Assembly (NCBI GenBank): GCA_049997955.1
Contig: JAEBDY010000004.1
Location: 310,001-374,000, forward strand
Source of the DNA: Umezawaea sp049997955
GTDB taxonomy: Bacteria > Actinomycetota > Actinomycetes > Mycobacteriales > Pseudonocardiaceae
Direction of reading: 5' to 3'
DNA length: 64,000 bases
The notes beneath the pieces were generated by a model. It searched no databases, was not told where the DNA came from, and saw nothing but the letters and a program-made list of their open reading frames with translations. The position numbers were made by a program, and so were the translations under genes. Within the stretch, counting starts at the first letter, position 1, and each line of letters opens with the position of its first letter. Shown one piece after another: positions 33,164 through 40,819 of this stretch.

Positions 33164-35233
33164 TCACACCCGTGCGAGGCAGAACTCCAGGCGGGTGCGG
33201 GCGTCCTCGTCGTCGGAGGCGTCGACCACGACGCGGTAGTCCTCGGCCGCGTCGGCGAACCGGCCGGCCCGCTCGAACACGACCGCGCGGTTGAACCGGA
33301 CGTCGGGGGTGTCGGCGAGCCCGACGGCGCGGTCGAAGTCGGCGAGCGCTCCGGTGAGGTCGGCGGTCTCGAAGCGGAGCTGGCCGAGGATCGCCCAGGC
33401 GGGTGCGAAACCGCCGTCGGACGCGACCACGTCCTCCAGCAGCGTCCGAGCGGAGTCGACCTCACCGCGTTCGGCGAGCAGCCTCGCCTTGACCGAGCGC
33501 AGGTGCGGGTTCGCGGGCGCCAGCCGCAGCCCTGCTTCGACGGCTTCCCACGCCCCGTCGGCGTCGCCGCTGTCGCAACGCAACCCCGCCCGGTTGACGT
33601 GCGCCTCGACGTGCCCCGGATCGAGTTGGACGACGTGGTCGAACTCCGCCAGCGCCCCCTCGACGTCGCCCAGTTCCAGCAGGCAGTCGGCGAGGTTGTA
33701 GTGGATCTCCGGGAACGGCGGCGACAGCGGCAGCACGCGCCGGAACGCCTCCAGCGCCTCGTCGTCGCGGCCCAGCTTGCGGAGCACGCTGCCGACGTGG
33801 AAGTGGTGCTCGGGGAAACCGGGGTCGAGGTCGGCGACGGCGCGGTAGTCGGCGAGCGCCTCCTCCAGCCTGCCGGTCATCGCGAACACCTGGGCGCGGT
33901 TGTAGCGCAGGACGGACCGGTGCAGCGCGTGCTCGCCCTGCTCCAGCTCGACGTCCAGCTTCGCCATGCCGTCCTCCAGCAGGTGCAGCGCCTGCCCGAC
34001 CTGGCCCTGGCGGACCTCCACCAGCGCGAGCCCGTTGCGGCTGAACACCGAGTGGAACGCCCGTTCCTTGGGGTCCGGCAGCTGCCCGGCCAGCGCGATG
34101 GCGAGGTTCATCCACCCCCGCGCCCGGTGGAAGTCCCGCCGCTCCTCGGTGAAGTGCCTGGCGTAGAGCATGGCGCTGCCGTAGGCGAGGTTCATGTGCA
34201 CCTTGGGGTCCTCCGACACCGCCCGCGCGTCGTCGTAGATCACCTCGGCCTCCTCCGCCCGGCTCACCGACGCCAGCGACGTGCTCGCGCCCTCGGTGAA
34301 GTGCCACCACAGCTCGGGCTGGGCGACGTGGTCGACCAGCGCGCGGCCGCGCATGCCGATCTCGGCGGACGCGTGGTAGAGGCCGACCTTGCGGCAGTGG
34401 CCCATGGCGCGCTTGAGCGCGTCCGCGCCGACACCGGTCGGGTCGCTGCCGAGGACCGCGTGGTGGGTGATCGCGCCCAGCGCCCAGGAGGGCTCGCCGG
34501 TGGCCACCAGCTCGATCCGGCGGGCGTCGTGCAACGCCGCCCGGACGTCCGCGGGCTCGTCCTCGTAAGCCTTGCGCAGCACCGGGTCGTCGCTCGTGCA
34601 GTCACCGTCCACATAGGCCTTGGCGGTCAGCTCCGGTGACCGCGGCTGGTCGTTGACCGCCGAAGCCTGCGTGGCGGTCGTGTGGGTGTCGAGCACCTCG
34701 CGCAACGAGATGGCCAGCTCGCCACGCGGGTCCTCGACGGGTTCGGTGCCCGTGCCGACGACCACGACCAGGTTCGGCAGGTCGGTGCGGCGCAACAGGA
34801 CCGCGACGAACTCGTGGTCGGTCGGGTCGGCCTCGTGCACGTTCTCGACGACCAGGGTCCGCGGCCGGTCCACGTACACGCGCAGGAACTCGGCCAGTCC
34901 GTTCGCGATGTTCAGCGTGTGCAGCCGCGAGTAGAACCGCGTCCGCTCCTCGTCCGCGACGGTCCACTCCAGCGTCGCCCACGCGGGCGGCACCGACCCG
35001 GCCAGTTCCGGCGCCACCGTGGCGATCTCGATGTTGTGCCGCGCGACCAGCTCCGGGTGCCGGGCGAACGCGTCCGCGGCGATCGCCCGCAGGAGCGCGC
35101 CCGCCGCCGAGTACGGCCCGCGCAGCCCCCGGTGCGCGTCCACGACCGCCAGCACCGGCGGCAGGGAGATGCCCTCGCGCAGCCTGGTGCGGTCGGCGAG
35201 GTGGCGGGACCGGATCCAGTGGTGGCGGCTCAT
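33164..35233 (-). CDS. TPR protein with N-terminal degenerate AAA/STAND-like ATPase domain
   Basis: 689 aa. Residues about 25-190 resemble the NTPase domain of LuxR/STAND-type regulators. LAVVDAHRGLRGPYSAAGAL stands where a P-loop would be, and RTLVVENVHEADPTDHEFVA is the Walker B-like strand. The GxxxxGK[ST] loop itself is missing. From about residue 230 the protein is helical, with at least 8-10 TPRs (for example YNRAQVFAMTGRLEEALADY, LADCLLELGDVEGALAEFDH). No DNA-binding domain is visible. It starts 12 nt after the membrane peptidase gene with AAAGGACC, so it is part of the same peptide locus. It may act as scaffold, sensor or immunity factor (inference). Confidence 0.78.
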   Translation of the reverse strand: MSRHHWIRSRHLADRTRLREGISLPPVLAVVDAHRGLRGPYSAAGALLRAIAADAFARHPELVARHNIEIATVAPELAGSVPPAWATLEWTVADEERTRFYSRLHTLNIANGLAEFLRVYVDRPRTLVVENVHEADPTDHEFVAVLLRRTDLPNLVVVVGTGTEPVEDPRGELAISLREVLDTHTTATQASAVNDQPRSPELTAKAYVDGDCTSDDPVLRKAYEDEPADVRAALHDARRIELVATGEPSWALGAITHHAVLGSDPTGVGADALKRAMGHCRKVGLYHASAEIGMRGRALVDHVAQPELWWHFTEGASTSLASVSRAEEAEVIYDDARAVSEDPKVHMNLAYGSAMLYARHFTEERRDFHRARGWMNLAIALAGQLPDPKERAFHSVFSRNGLALVEVRQGQVGQALHLLEDGMAKLDVELEQGEHALHRSVLRYNRAQVFAMTGRLEEALADYRAVADLDPGFPEHHFHVGSVLRKLGRDDEALEAFRRVLPLSPPFPEIHYNLADCLLELGDVEGALAEFDHVVQLDPGHVEAHVNRAGLRCDSGDADGAWEAVEAGLRLAPANPHLRSVKARLLAERGEVDSARTLLEDVVASDGGFAPAWAILGQLRFETADLTGALADFDRAVGLADTPDVRFNRAVVFERAGRFADAAEDYRVVVDASDDEDARTRLEFCLARV

Positions 35234-35245
35234 GGGGTGGTCCTT

Positions 35246-36454
35246 TCAGGCGCGCTTGCGCCGCCGGTCGCGCAGGGCGAGGAGCCCGTAGACGGCGATC
35301 GGGACGAGGGAGAAGGTGAGGAAGACCGTGGAGTCCAGCAGTTGCAGGGCGGTGGCGCCGCTGCCGTCCAGCAGTCGGGTGAACACCCCGCGGAACATGA
35401 AGTAGGTGACCGGCAGCAGGGCCAGCGCGAACGTGGTGAGGCTGAACGCGTAGCCGACCAGCACGAACCACGAGTACCAGCGGGCCACCCGCCGGTCGAC
35501 CGGGTGCCAGGCCGACTCGTCGTGCAGCCTGTGCGTGCGCCCGAGCAGCCGGTGGAACTTGTTCGCCACCGACTGCTTGGCCGTGGTGTGCAGGTCCACG
35601 CAGCCCAACGCCGTGCTGACCAGCACGTACAGGTCCGTGCGGAGGAAGAACGAGAACTGCCACGCGACCCGCAGCAGCGTGGCGAACGCGACCGCCAGGC
35701 AGAACCGCCCGCCGAGGGAGAGCGCCCCGTCCCCGGTGCGCGTCAGGTCGGCCGCGACGGTGAGCGCGGCCACGACCACGAGGTCCACCATGATCCCCGC
35801 GACGATCGGCAGGTACCGCTGCCTGCGCGGCACCGACACCAGGCCGTCCATCGAGGTCTCCAGGACGATGAAGTACAGCCGCCGACCGACGCTCATCGTC
35901 GACGGCAGGCCCAGCCGCCGCCCGGCGAGCGCGTGGAACGACTCGTGCAGCAGCAACAGCGGGAGCGCGGCGACGAACAGCGTCGCCTGGATCACCGAGT
36001 AGTACTCGATGTAGAAGATGTTCCGGTAGGTGGGCCGCAGGTCCTGGTGCGCGACCATCGACACCAGCGCCCACACCGCCAGACCGCCGTAGAGGAGCCA
36101 CGCGGGCGCGGAGAACAGCACGCGCCCGGTCCGCTGCCAGCGAATCTTCCGGGGTCCGATGGAAATGTCGTCCGACGTGCGCACGAATTCGAGCTCGTAC
36201 AACGCCTCGACCACATCGGCCACGTCGACCGGCTCGCCGTATTCGCTTTCGTACCACGCCGCCGCGTCGGCCGGGGAAAGCCCTTCCTCCATTTTCCGCA
36301 CGAGTGCCGCGCCGTCCGGCGGGAGCACCGCGTAGGAATCGATGTCGCGCCGCCCGACCGTCACGTCGTCGCCGTCCGGCAGGTAGACGAGCGGATGGAG
36401 CGGGATCGGCCGCCCGAGATCGGGGCCTGCGCTCAGCACCTCGGACTCACTCAC
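35246..36454 (-). CDS. Membrane zinc peptidase (M50-like) with N-terminal PqqD/RRE-like domain
   Basis: 402 aa from the GTG at 36454 (AAAGGG upstream); a TTG at 36487 in the same frame is less likely. Residues about 25-95 look like a PqqD-type winged helix, the RiPP recognition element: DIDSYAVLPPDGAALVRKME, then LYELEFVRT. This is followed by about 8 membrane helices. HESFHALAGRRLG carries HExxH in the second or third membrane segment. A distal LRTDLYVLVSTALGCVDL could supply the Asp ligand, as in M50-type and YydH-like peptidases. A membrane peptidase fused to a leader-binding domain next to a tiny peptide gene suggests cleavage and/or export of that peptide. No modifying enzyme is adjacent. 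Confidence 0.78.
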   Translation of the reverse strand: MSESEVLSAGPDLGRPIPLHPLVYLPDGDDVTVGRRDIDSYAVLPPDGAALVRKMEEGLSPADAAAWYESEYGEPVDVADVVEALYELEFVRTSDDISIGPRKIRWQRTGRVLFSAPAWLLYGGLAVWALVSMVAHQDLRPTYRNIFYIEYYSVIQATLFVAALPLLLLHESFHALAGRRLGLPSTMSVGRRLYFIVLETSMDGLVSVPRRQRYLPIVAGIMVDLVVVAALTVAADLTRTGDGALSLGGRFCLAVAFATLLRVAWQFSFFLRTDLYVLVSTALGCVDLHTTAKQSVANKFHRLLGRTHRLHDESAWHPVDRRVARWYSWFVLVGYAFSLTTFALALLPVTYFMFRGVFTRLLDGSGATALQLLDSTVFLTFSLVPIAVYGLLALRDRRRKRA

Positions 36455-36493
36455 CCGCGACCCTTTCGCCTGCTGAACGGTGGACAAGCGCGT

Positions 36494-36523
36494 GCCGGGC
36501 GCGACGATGCGATCGCGCCCGGC
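36494..36523 (-). terminator. Attenuator hairpin between the 34-aa peptide and the peptidase
   Basis: GCCGGGCGCGA (36494-36504) pairs with TCGCGCCCGGC (36513-36523), 11 bp with an 8-nt loop, 11 nt after the peptide stop codon and before the peptidase start. Such hairpins in peptide operons let the precursor be expressed far more than its processing genes. Confidence 0.7.
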
Positions 36524-36533
36524 AGGCTCAGCT

Positions 36534-36638
36534 TCAGCTCGCGGGAAGCGTGGGAACCTTGTACTGCGAGCAGGCGGCAGCGGTCAGGCGCACCGGGCCT
36601 GCCTTGCGGATGGTGATCTTCTTCATCTTCGGGTTCAT
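36534..36638 (-). CDS. Candidate precursor peptide (34 aa)
   Basis: The ATG at 36638 has an excellent Shine-Dalgarno (AAGGAGG, 5 nt spacing); TGA at 36534-36536. The peptide starts with a Lys-rich stretch MNPKMKKITIRKAGPVRL and ends TAAACSQYKVPTLPAS, with a single Cys and a Tyr. A basic amphipathic beta-prone leader and a small polar tail are compatible with a RiPP precursor or secreted signalling peptide. It is the first gene ahead of an RRE-like/peptidase fusion and a TPR protein, with an attenuator in between. I recognise no named family. No thiolation, cyclodehydration or radical-SAM enzyme is nearby, so the tail may simply be cleaved. Confidence 0.7.
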   Translation of the reverse strand: MNPKMKKITIRKAGPVRLTAAACSQYKVPTLPAS

Positions 36639-36778
36639 AACGCCTCCTTGGAAGTGGACGCTCCGGGAACGCGTGCGGAAATTCCCGCCGAGGCGTCGAA
36701 ACAAAGGTCACGAAAATTCTCGCACCCTTTTCCTGTTCCCGTTCGCCGCAATTGACGAGCTCGACGCCGGCTGACCGT

Positions 36779-36793
36779 AAGTCGCGGCGACTT
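36779..36793. promoter_or_regulatory. Short palindrome upstream of the peptide locus
   Basis: AAGTCGCGGCGACTT (6-bp arms AAGTCG/CGACTT around CGG) lies 140 bp upstream of the peptide start. The 36639-37188 stretch otherwise shows no gene that I can support and no clear -35/-10 pair, so this is only a candidate operator. Confidence 0.35.
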
Positions 36794-37188
36794 CCCCGAC
36801 CTATCGACCGGAAGGGTGATGACCGTTGGCGACAACCGTTCGTGGAGCGGTCGACCCGGCCGTTTCCCCAAAGGCCAGTTCGGGGCCGGTTCGTGAACGG
36901 ATCCGCAACGGCGCGTTGAGCCGATCGGTCGTCCACGATGAGTGACATCCTGCAAATTTGTGGAGTTCCCGGCGGAGGGTGACCACGAAGGGACACGCGA
37001 GGACACCTCGGTTGTCCTGGTGGAGGCGTCCGAGGACTCGGAACACCACCCGGACGGCCGTGTAACGACTGCGTGCAGTATCCGGTTCGCCCACTGGTCG
37101 AAGAGGCCCGAACTGCGGGAAGCCGCAGGTCAGCGGCATCCAGGCGCACTACCCGCCTGCGGCTGGATGCCGTTTGTCCCTGAACACC

Positions 37189-37223
37189 ACGATGCCCGGA
37201 TCGCACAGCGACCCGGGCATCGT
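37189..37223 (-). terminator. Terminator downstream of the GH2 gene
   Basis: ACGATGCCCGG (37189-37199) pairs with CCGGGCATCGT (37213-37223), 11 bp with a 13-nt loop, located 55 bp beyond the GH2 stop on its strand. Confidence 0.7.
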
Positions 37224-37277
37224 CGTGGTCTCGGTCCGGCCCGGCGGCGAAGGTCACCGCCCGGCCGGACCGGGTGC

Positions 37278-40200
37278 TCAGCCGCGCTCCGCGGCGTGGA
37301 GGGCGGTCACCTCCTGGTCGGTGAGGACGCGGTCGTAGGCGTGCACGGCGTCGATCGAACCGGACCAGTAGTCGCCCTTGCGGCCCGCGAACTTGGCGCG
37401 GCCGACGGCGAGCGGACCGGTGCTGGTGACGTCGGGGCCCGCCGGGTTGACGGCCACGCGCTGGCCGTCGACGTAGAGCCTGATCTCGTTGGTGGCGTGG
37501 TCGCGGACGCCGACCAGGTGGTACCAGCGGTTGAGCTCCGGTGTGGTGACCAGCCTGGCGCGGTTGCCGCCGGGGGTGCTGAACGCGAACGCGCCCTGCC
37601 CGTACTGGAGGTAGAACGGGCTTTCCTGGCGCCTGCCGTCCTGGCTGACGGCCGTGGCGTAGTTGCCGGGCAACTCGTCCAGGGTGACCCACGCGGCGAC
37701 GCTGTAGTCGCGGTTGGTGTCGAGGACGGGAGCGGCGGTCTCGGCGGAGTCGTCAACGCCGTCGAACGCGAGCGCCGATCCCTTGACGCCCGGCACCCAG
37801 GTGGTGCCGCCCTGCAACGTCAGCGGACTGCGGCCGCCGCTGATGTCGACGGCCGTGGTGCCCTTGTTCTCGTCCAGCTGCCAGTTGCCGCGACCGGGGA
37901 AGTTGGCGTCCTTGCCCGCCAACGCGCCCGCCCGGATGACCTTGCGGTTGATGTCGCGGACCGGGGCGGGGTCGACCTTGATCTCGCGGCGGTCGTAGGT
38001 CCACAGGCCGTTCAGCTCGGTCTCCAGGTCGGTCACCTGGGTGTAGACCGATCCGGACAGCTCGGCCCCCGCGGCTTCGAGGTAGAACTCGGTGGTGTTG
38101 TCGACGTACTTCGCCGTCAACGCCGCCTTGTCCTTCACCCCGCTGTAGATCGCGGCGGGCGGACCGGGCCACATGTGACCGGGGGTGCGGAGGGTGAAGC
38201 CGCCGTGCTCGCCGTCCATCGCGACGCGCGTCGCGTCCGGGTAGGCGGGGTCGGTGTTGTTGTAGTCGTGGTGGTCGATGACCTCGCCCTTGCCGGAGTC
38301 ACCCTTGGAGTTGCAGCAGTTCACCCCGCTGTGGGCGTTGACGATCCGCGACGGGTCGGCCGCCTTGACCCGCTCGGCGATCCGGCCGGTCTCCTCGCGG
38401 TCCCACTCGCCCCAACCCTCGTTGAACGGGATCCAGCCGATGATCGACGGGAAGTTGTGCAGCTGCTCCATCGCCCGGTTGCCCTCGGTGAGGAACGCCT
38501 GCTGGCCCTCGACCGTGTTGTAGTCGCCGGACACGAAGTCCTGCCACACCAGCAGGCCCAGCTCGTCGGCGTGCTTGTACCAGCGGGCGGGCTCGATCTT
38601 GATGTGCTTGCGGACCGCGTTGAAGCCGAGGTCCTTCTGCGCCTTGAGGTCCCAGCGCAGGGCCTCGTCGCTCGGCGCCGTGTACAGGCCGTCCGGGAAG
38701 AAACCCTGGTCCAGCATGGACAGCGAGAACACCGGGTTGCCGTTGAGGACGAGCTTCGGGAAGCCGCCGACGTTCTGCACGGCGATGGACCGCATGCCGA
38801 AGTAGCTCTCGACCTCGTCCTTGCCGCGCCCCTGGGACAGTTCCACGTCCAGGTCGTAGAGGTACGGGTCCTCCGGGCTCCACAGGTGCGGCTTGTCGAT
38901 CTTCAGCGAGAGCTGGGTGTTGGCCGTGCCGCTCACGCTGCCGACCTTGCGGCCCTTGGCGTCGCGCGCGGTCGCGGTGACCTTCGCGGTCGACGACGCC
39001 GACTTCACCTGCACCTGAAGCGCGCTCTTCGCCAGGTCCGGCGTGGTGACGACCGAGTCGATCGCCACGTCCGGCACGGGCTCCAGCCACACGGTCTGCC
39101 AGATGCCCGAGTTCTGCGTGTAGACGATGCCGCCGGGGTTGCGCGACTGCTTGCCGATCGGCTGGTTCGGGCCGGTGGTGTCGGTGACCGCGACGACGAT
39201 CTCCTGCTTGCCGGAGCCCGTCAGCGCGTCGGTGATGTCCGCGGTGAAGGCGCTGTAGCCGCCGAAGTGCTCCGCGACCTGCTTGCCGTTCACCCAGACC
39301 CGCGCGTGGTGGTCCACCGCGCCGAAGTTGAGCTTGAGGCGCTGCCCCGAGCCGATCTTCCAGTCGCGCGGCACGGAGACGAGCTTGCGGTAGAACATGT
39401 GGTCCTCGTGGCGTTCCAGCCCGGAGAGCTGGGACTCCACCGGGAACGGCACGGTGATCTTCTCGGCGAGGGTCTTGCCGAACACCGGCTGCTCCCCCGC
39501 CGCCGCGCCCGCGAACTCCCACTGGCCGTTGAGGTTGAGCCAGTCCTCCCGGACCTGCTGCGGCCGCGGGTACTCGGGCAGCGGGTTGTTCTTGTCGAGC
39601 TCGTCGCCCCACTTCGTGGTCAGCCGGTGGGTCGACGCGTTGGTCGCGGACCGGATGATCTGCGGCACGGTCTCGCCGCCGACGACGAGGCCGCCGGTGC
39701 CGTCGTAGGAGAACTTGACCCGCTGCCCCTTCTGGATCGGGTTCGACAGCGTGAGCACGAGCTTGGACTTGTCGCGCCTGTCCACGGCGACCTTCGACAC
39801 CGGGAACGGGGTGGTGTCGACCTCGACGCCCAGGTGCCCGGCGGCCTGGCCGAGGCTGGTGATCGGCTGCTCGAAGTCCGCGACGACCTTCAGGCCCTCC
39901 TCGTCGACGCTCGGCGCGACCGGGAAGACCTGGAAGCCGTCCGGCGGCGTGAACGCCGACTCGGGCACGATCTGCTTCGCCAGTTCCGGCGTCGACCAGC
40001 GGAGGAACGCGTTCGCGCCGCCGATGTCCTGGAACAGCTCCAGCTTGAAGTCGTGGGCCTCACCGGCCACGAGGCGCACCGGCTGGCTGCGCTGCTCGAC
40101 GTCCCAGTCGCCGACCCAGTGGTCGATGACCGGCTGCCCGTCCAGGAAGAGCCGGAAGCCGTTGTCGCCGATGAGGTGGAACGTGTAGTCGCCGGTGGCC

Positions 40201-40490
40201 GGGGCGGTGAGCTTGCCGGTCCAGCGGGCGGTGGTGTGCTCGGACAGGCCGGTGAGGGACTGGAACGTCCCCGCGAGGCCGGGCAGGTCGATGTTGGGAT
40301 CGAGCATCACGCCCCCGAGCTGGGCGAAGTCGCGAGCTCCGGGTGCGGACATCCGGAAGTACTCGCCCTTCAACCCGTGCACGGCGGCAGCGGATTCAGG
40401 GGCGCTGGCCGAGGCCGCGCCTGTCGGCGTGACGACGGAGAACACCAGCAGCAGCGCCAACGTGAGCGCCCGCAGGGGGGGTCGTGGCAT
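37278..40490 (-). CDS. Secreted multidomain glycoside hydrolase family 2 enzyme (PA14, GH2, LamG-like)
   Basis: 1070 aa, exported (signal peptide LTLALLLVFSVVTPTGAASA). Domain order: PA14 carbohydrate-binding domain at about 38-180 (YEAxF-like LKGEYFRMSAPG, TGDYTFHLIGDNGFRLFLDG); a CopC-like Ig fold at about 185-290; GH2 sugar-binding, Ig-like and TIM-barrel domains at about 315-830; C-terminal concanavalin/LamG domain at about 890-1065. The barrel shows GFNAVRKHIKIEP and the acid/base motif IPFNEGWGEWD. The family covers beta-galactosidase, beta-glucuronidase and related activities; substrate not predictable. GGAAGGAAG precedes the ATG. Monocistronic, with its own terminator. Confidence 0.9.
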   Translation of the reverse strand: MPRPPLRALTLALLLVFSVVTPTGAASASAPESAAAVHGLKGEYFRMSAPGARDFAQLGGVMLDPNIDLPGLAGTFQSLTGLSEHTTARWTGKLTAPATGDYTFHLIGDNGFRLFLDGQPVIDHWVGDWDVEQRSQPVRLVAGEAHDFKLELFQDIGGANAFLRWSTPELAKQIVPESAFTPPDGFQVFPVAPSVDEEGLKVVADFEQPITSLGQAAGHLGVEVDTTPFPVSKVAVDRRDKSKLVLTLSNPIQKGQRVKFSYDGTGGLVVGGETVPQIIRSATNASTHRLTTKWGDELDKNNPLPEYPRPQQVREDWLNLNGQWEFAGAAAGEQPVFGKTLAEKITVPFPVESQLSGLERHEDHMFYRKLVSVPRDWKIGSGQRLKLNFGAVDHHARVWVNGKQVAEHFGGYSAFTADITDALTGSGKQEIVVAVTDTTGPNQPIGKQSRNPGGIVYTQNSGIWQTVWLEPVPDVAIDSVVTTPDLAKSALQVQVKSASSTAKVTATARDAKGRKVGSVSGTANTQLSLKIDKPHLWSPEDPYLYDLDVELSQGRGKDEVESYFGMRSIAVQNVGGFPKLVLNGNPVFSLSMLDQGFFPDGLYTAPSDEALRWDLKAQKDLGFNAVRKHIKIEPARWYKHADELGLLVWQDFVSGDYNTVEGQQAFLTEGNRAMEQLHNFPSIIGWIPFNEGWGEWDREETGRIAERVKAADPSRIVNAHSGVNCCNSKGDSGKGEVIDHHDYNNTDPAYPDATRVAMDGEHGGFTLRTPGHMWPGPPAAIYSGVKDKAALTAKYVDNTTEFYLEAAGAELSGSVYTQVTDLETELNGLWTYDRREIKVDPAPVRDINRKVIRAGALAGKDANFPGRGNWQLDENKGTTAVDISGGRSPLTLQGGTTWVPGVKGSALAFDGVDDSAETAAPVLDTNRDYSVAAWVTLDELPGNYATAVSQDGRRQESPFYLQYGQGAFAFSTPGGNRARLVTTPELNRWYHLVGVRDHATNEIRLYVDGQRVAVNPAGPDVTSTGPLAVGRAKFAGRKGDYWSGSIDAVHAYDRVLTDQEVTALHAAERG

Positions 40491-40691
40491 CGAGCTTCCT
40501 TCCTGGCGGCGAGGGCGTGAGTCACCTCACACAGAAATCTGCTCGATTACTAACATGTTTCAACAGAGAACAACAGCACCGCACAGAAATTTGTCTGATC
40601 GGACGAACCGGTCACGGCAACCCGAATCCCGCCGAGTGGACGCCGTGGTCATCGCCCAACGGAGGGGATACGGTCGCAGCGGGTGATCGAC

Positions 40692-40763
40692 GGCGGAGTG
40701 GCCGAGTGGTTGAGGCACAGGCCTGCAAAGCCTGGTACGCGGGTTCGATTCCCGTCTCCGCCT
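40692..40763 (+). tRNA. tRNA-Cys (anticodon GCA)
   Basis: Acceptor stem GGCGGAG (40692-40698) pairs with CTCCGCC (40756-40762), with discriminator T at 40763, the U73 identity element of tRNA-Cys. The anticodon stem-loop CAGGC-CTGCAAA-GCCTG contains GCA. The T arm is CGGGTTCGATTCCCG. CCA is not encoded. There is no integrase or att duplication beside it. Confidence 0.95.
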
Positions 40764-40819
40764 CAGGGCGAACCGGCGTGGAAGGCTTCCTTCCACGCCG
40801 GTCACCGCAGGTCAGGGGT

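Noticed and set aside
36942..40520. 1192-codon open frame on the + strand opposite the GH2 gene
   Set aside because: It is the antisense shadow of a high-GC3 gene. The reverse strand has a signal peptide, PA14, GH2 and LamG domains; the + frame is Arg/Val/Asp/Gly-rich with no domain.
40692..40763. tRNA-Cys as an integration site of a mobile element
   Set aside because: No integrase, no duplicated 3' tRNA end nearby, and flanking genes are ordinary.
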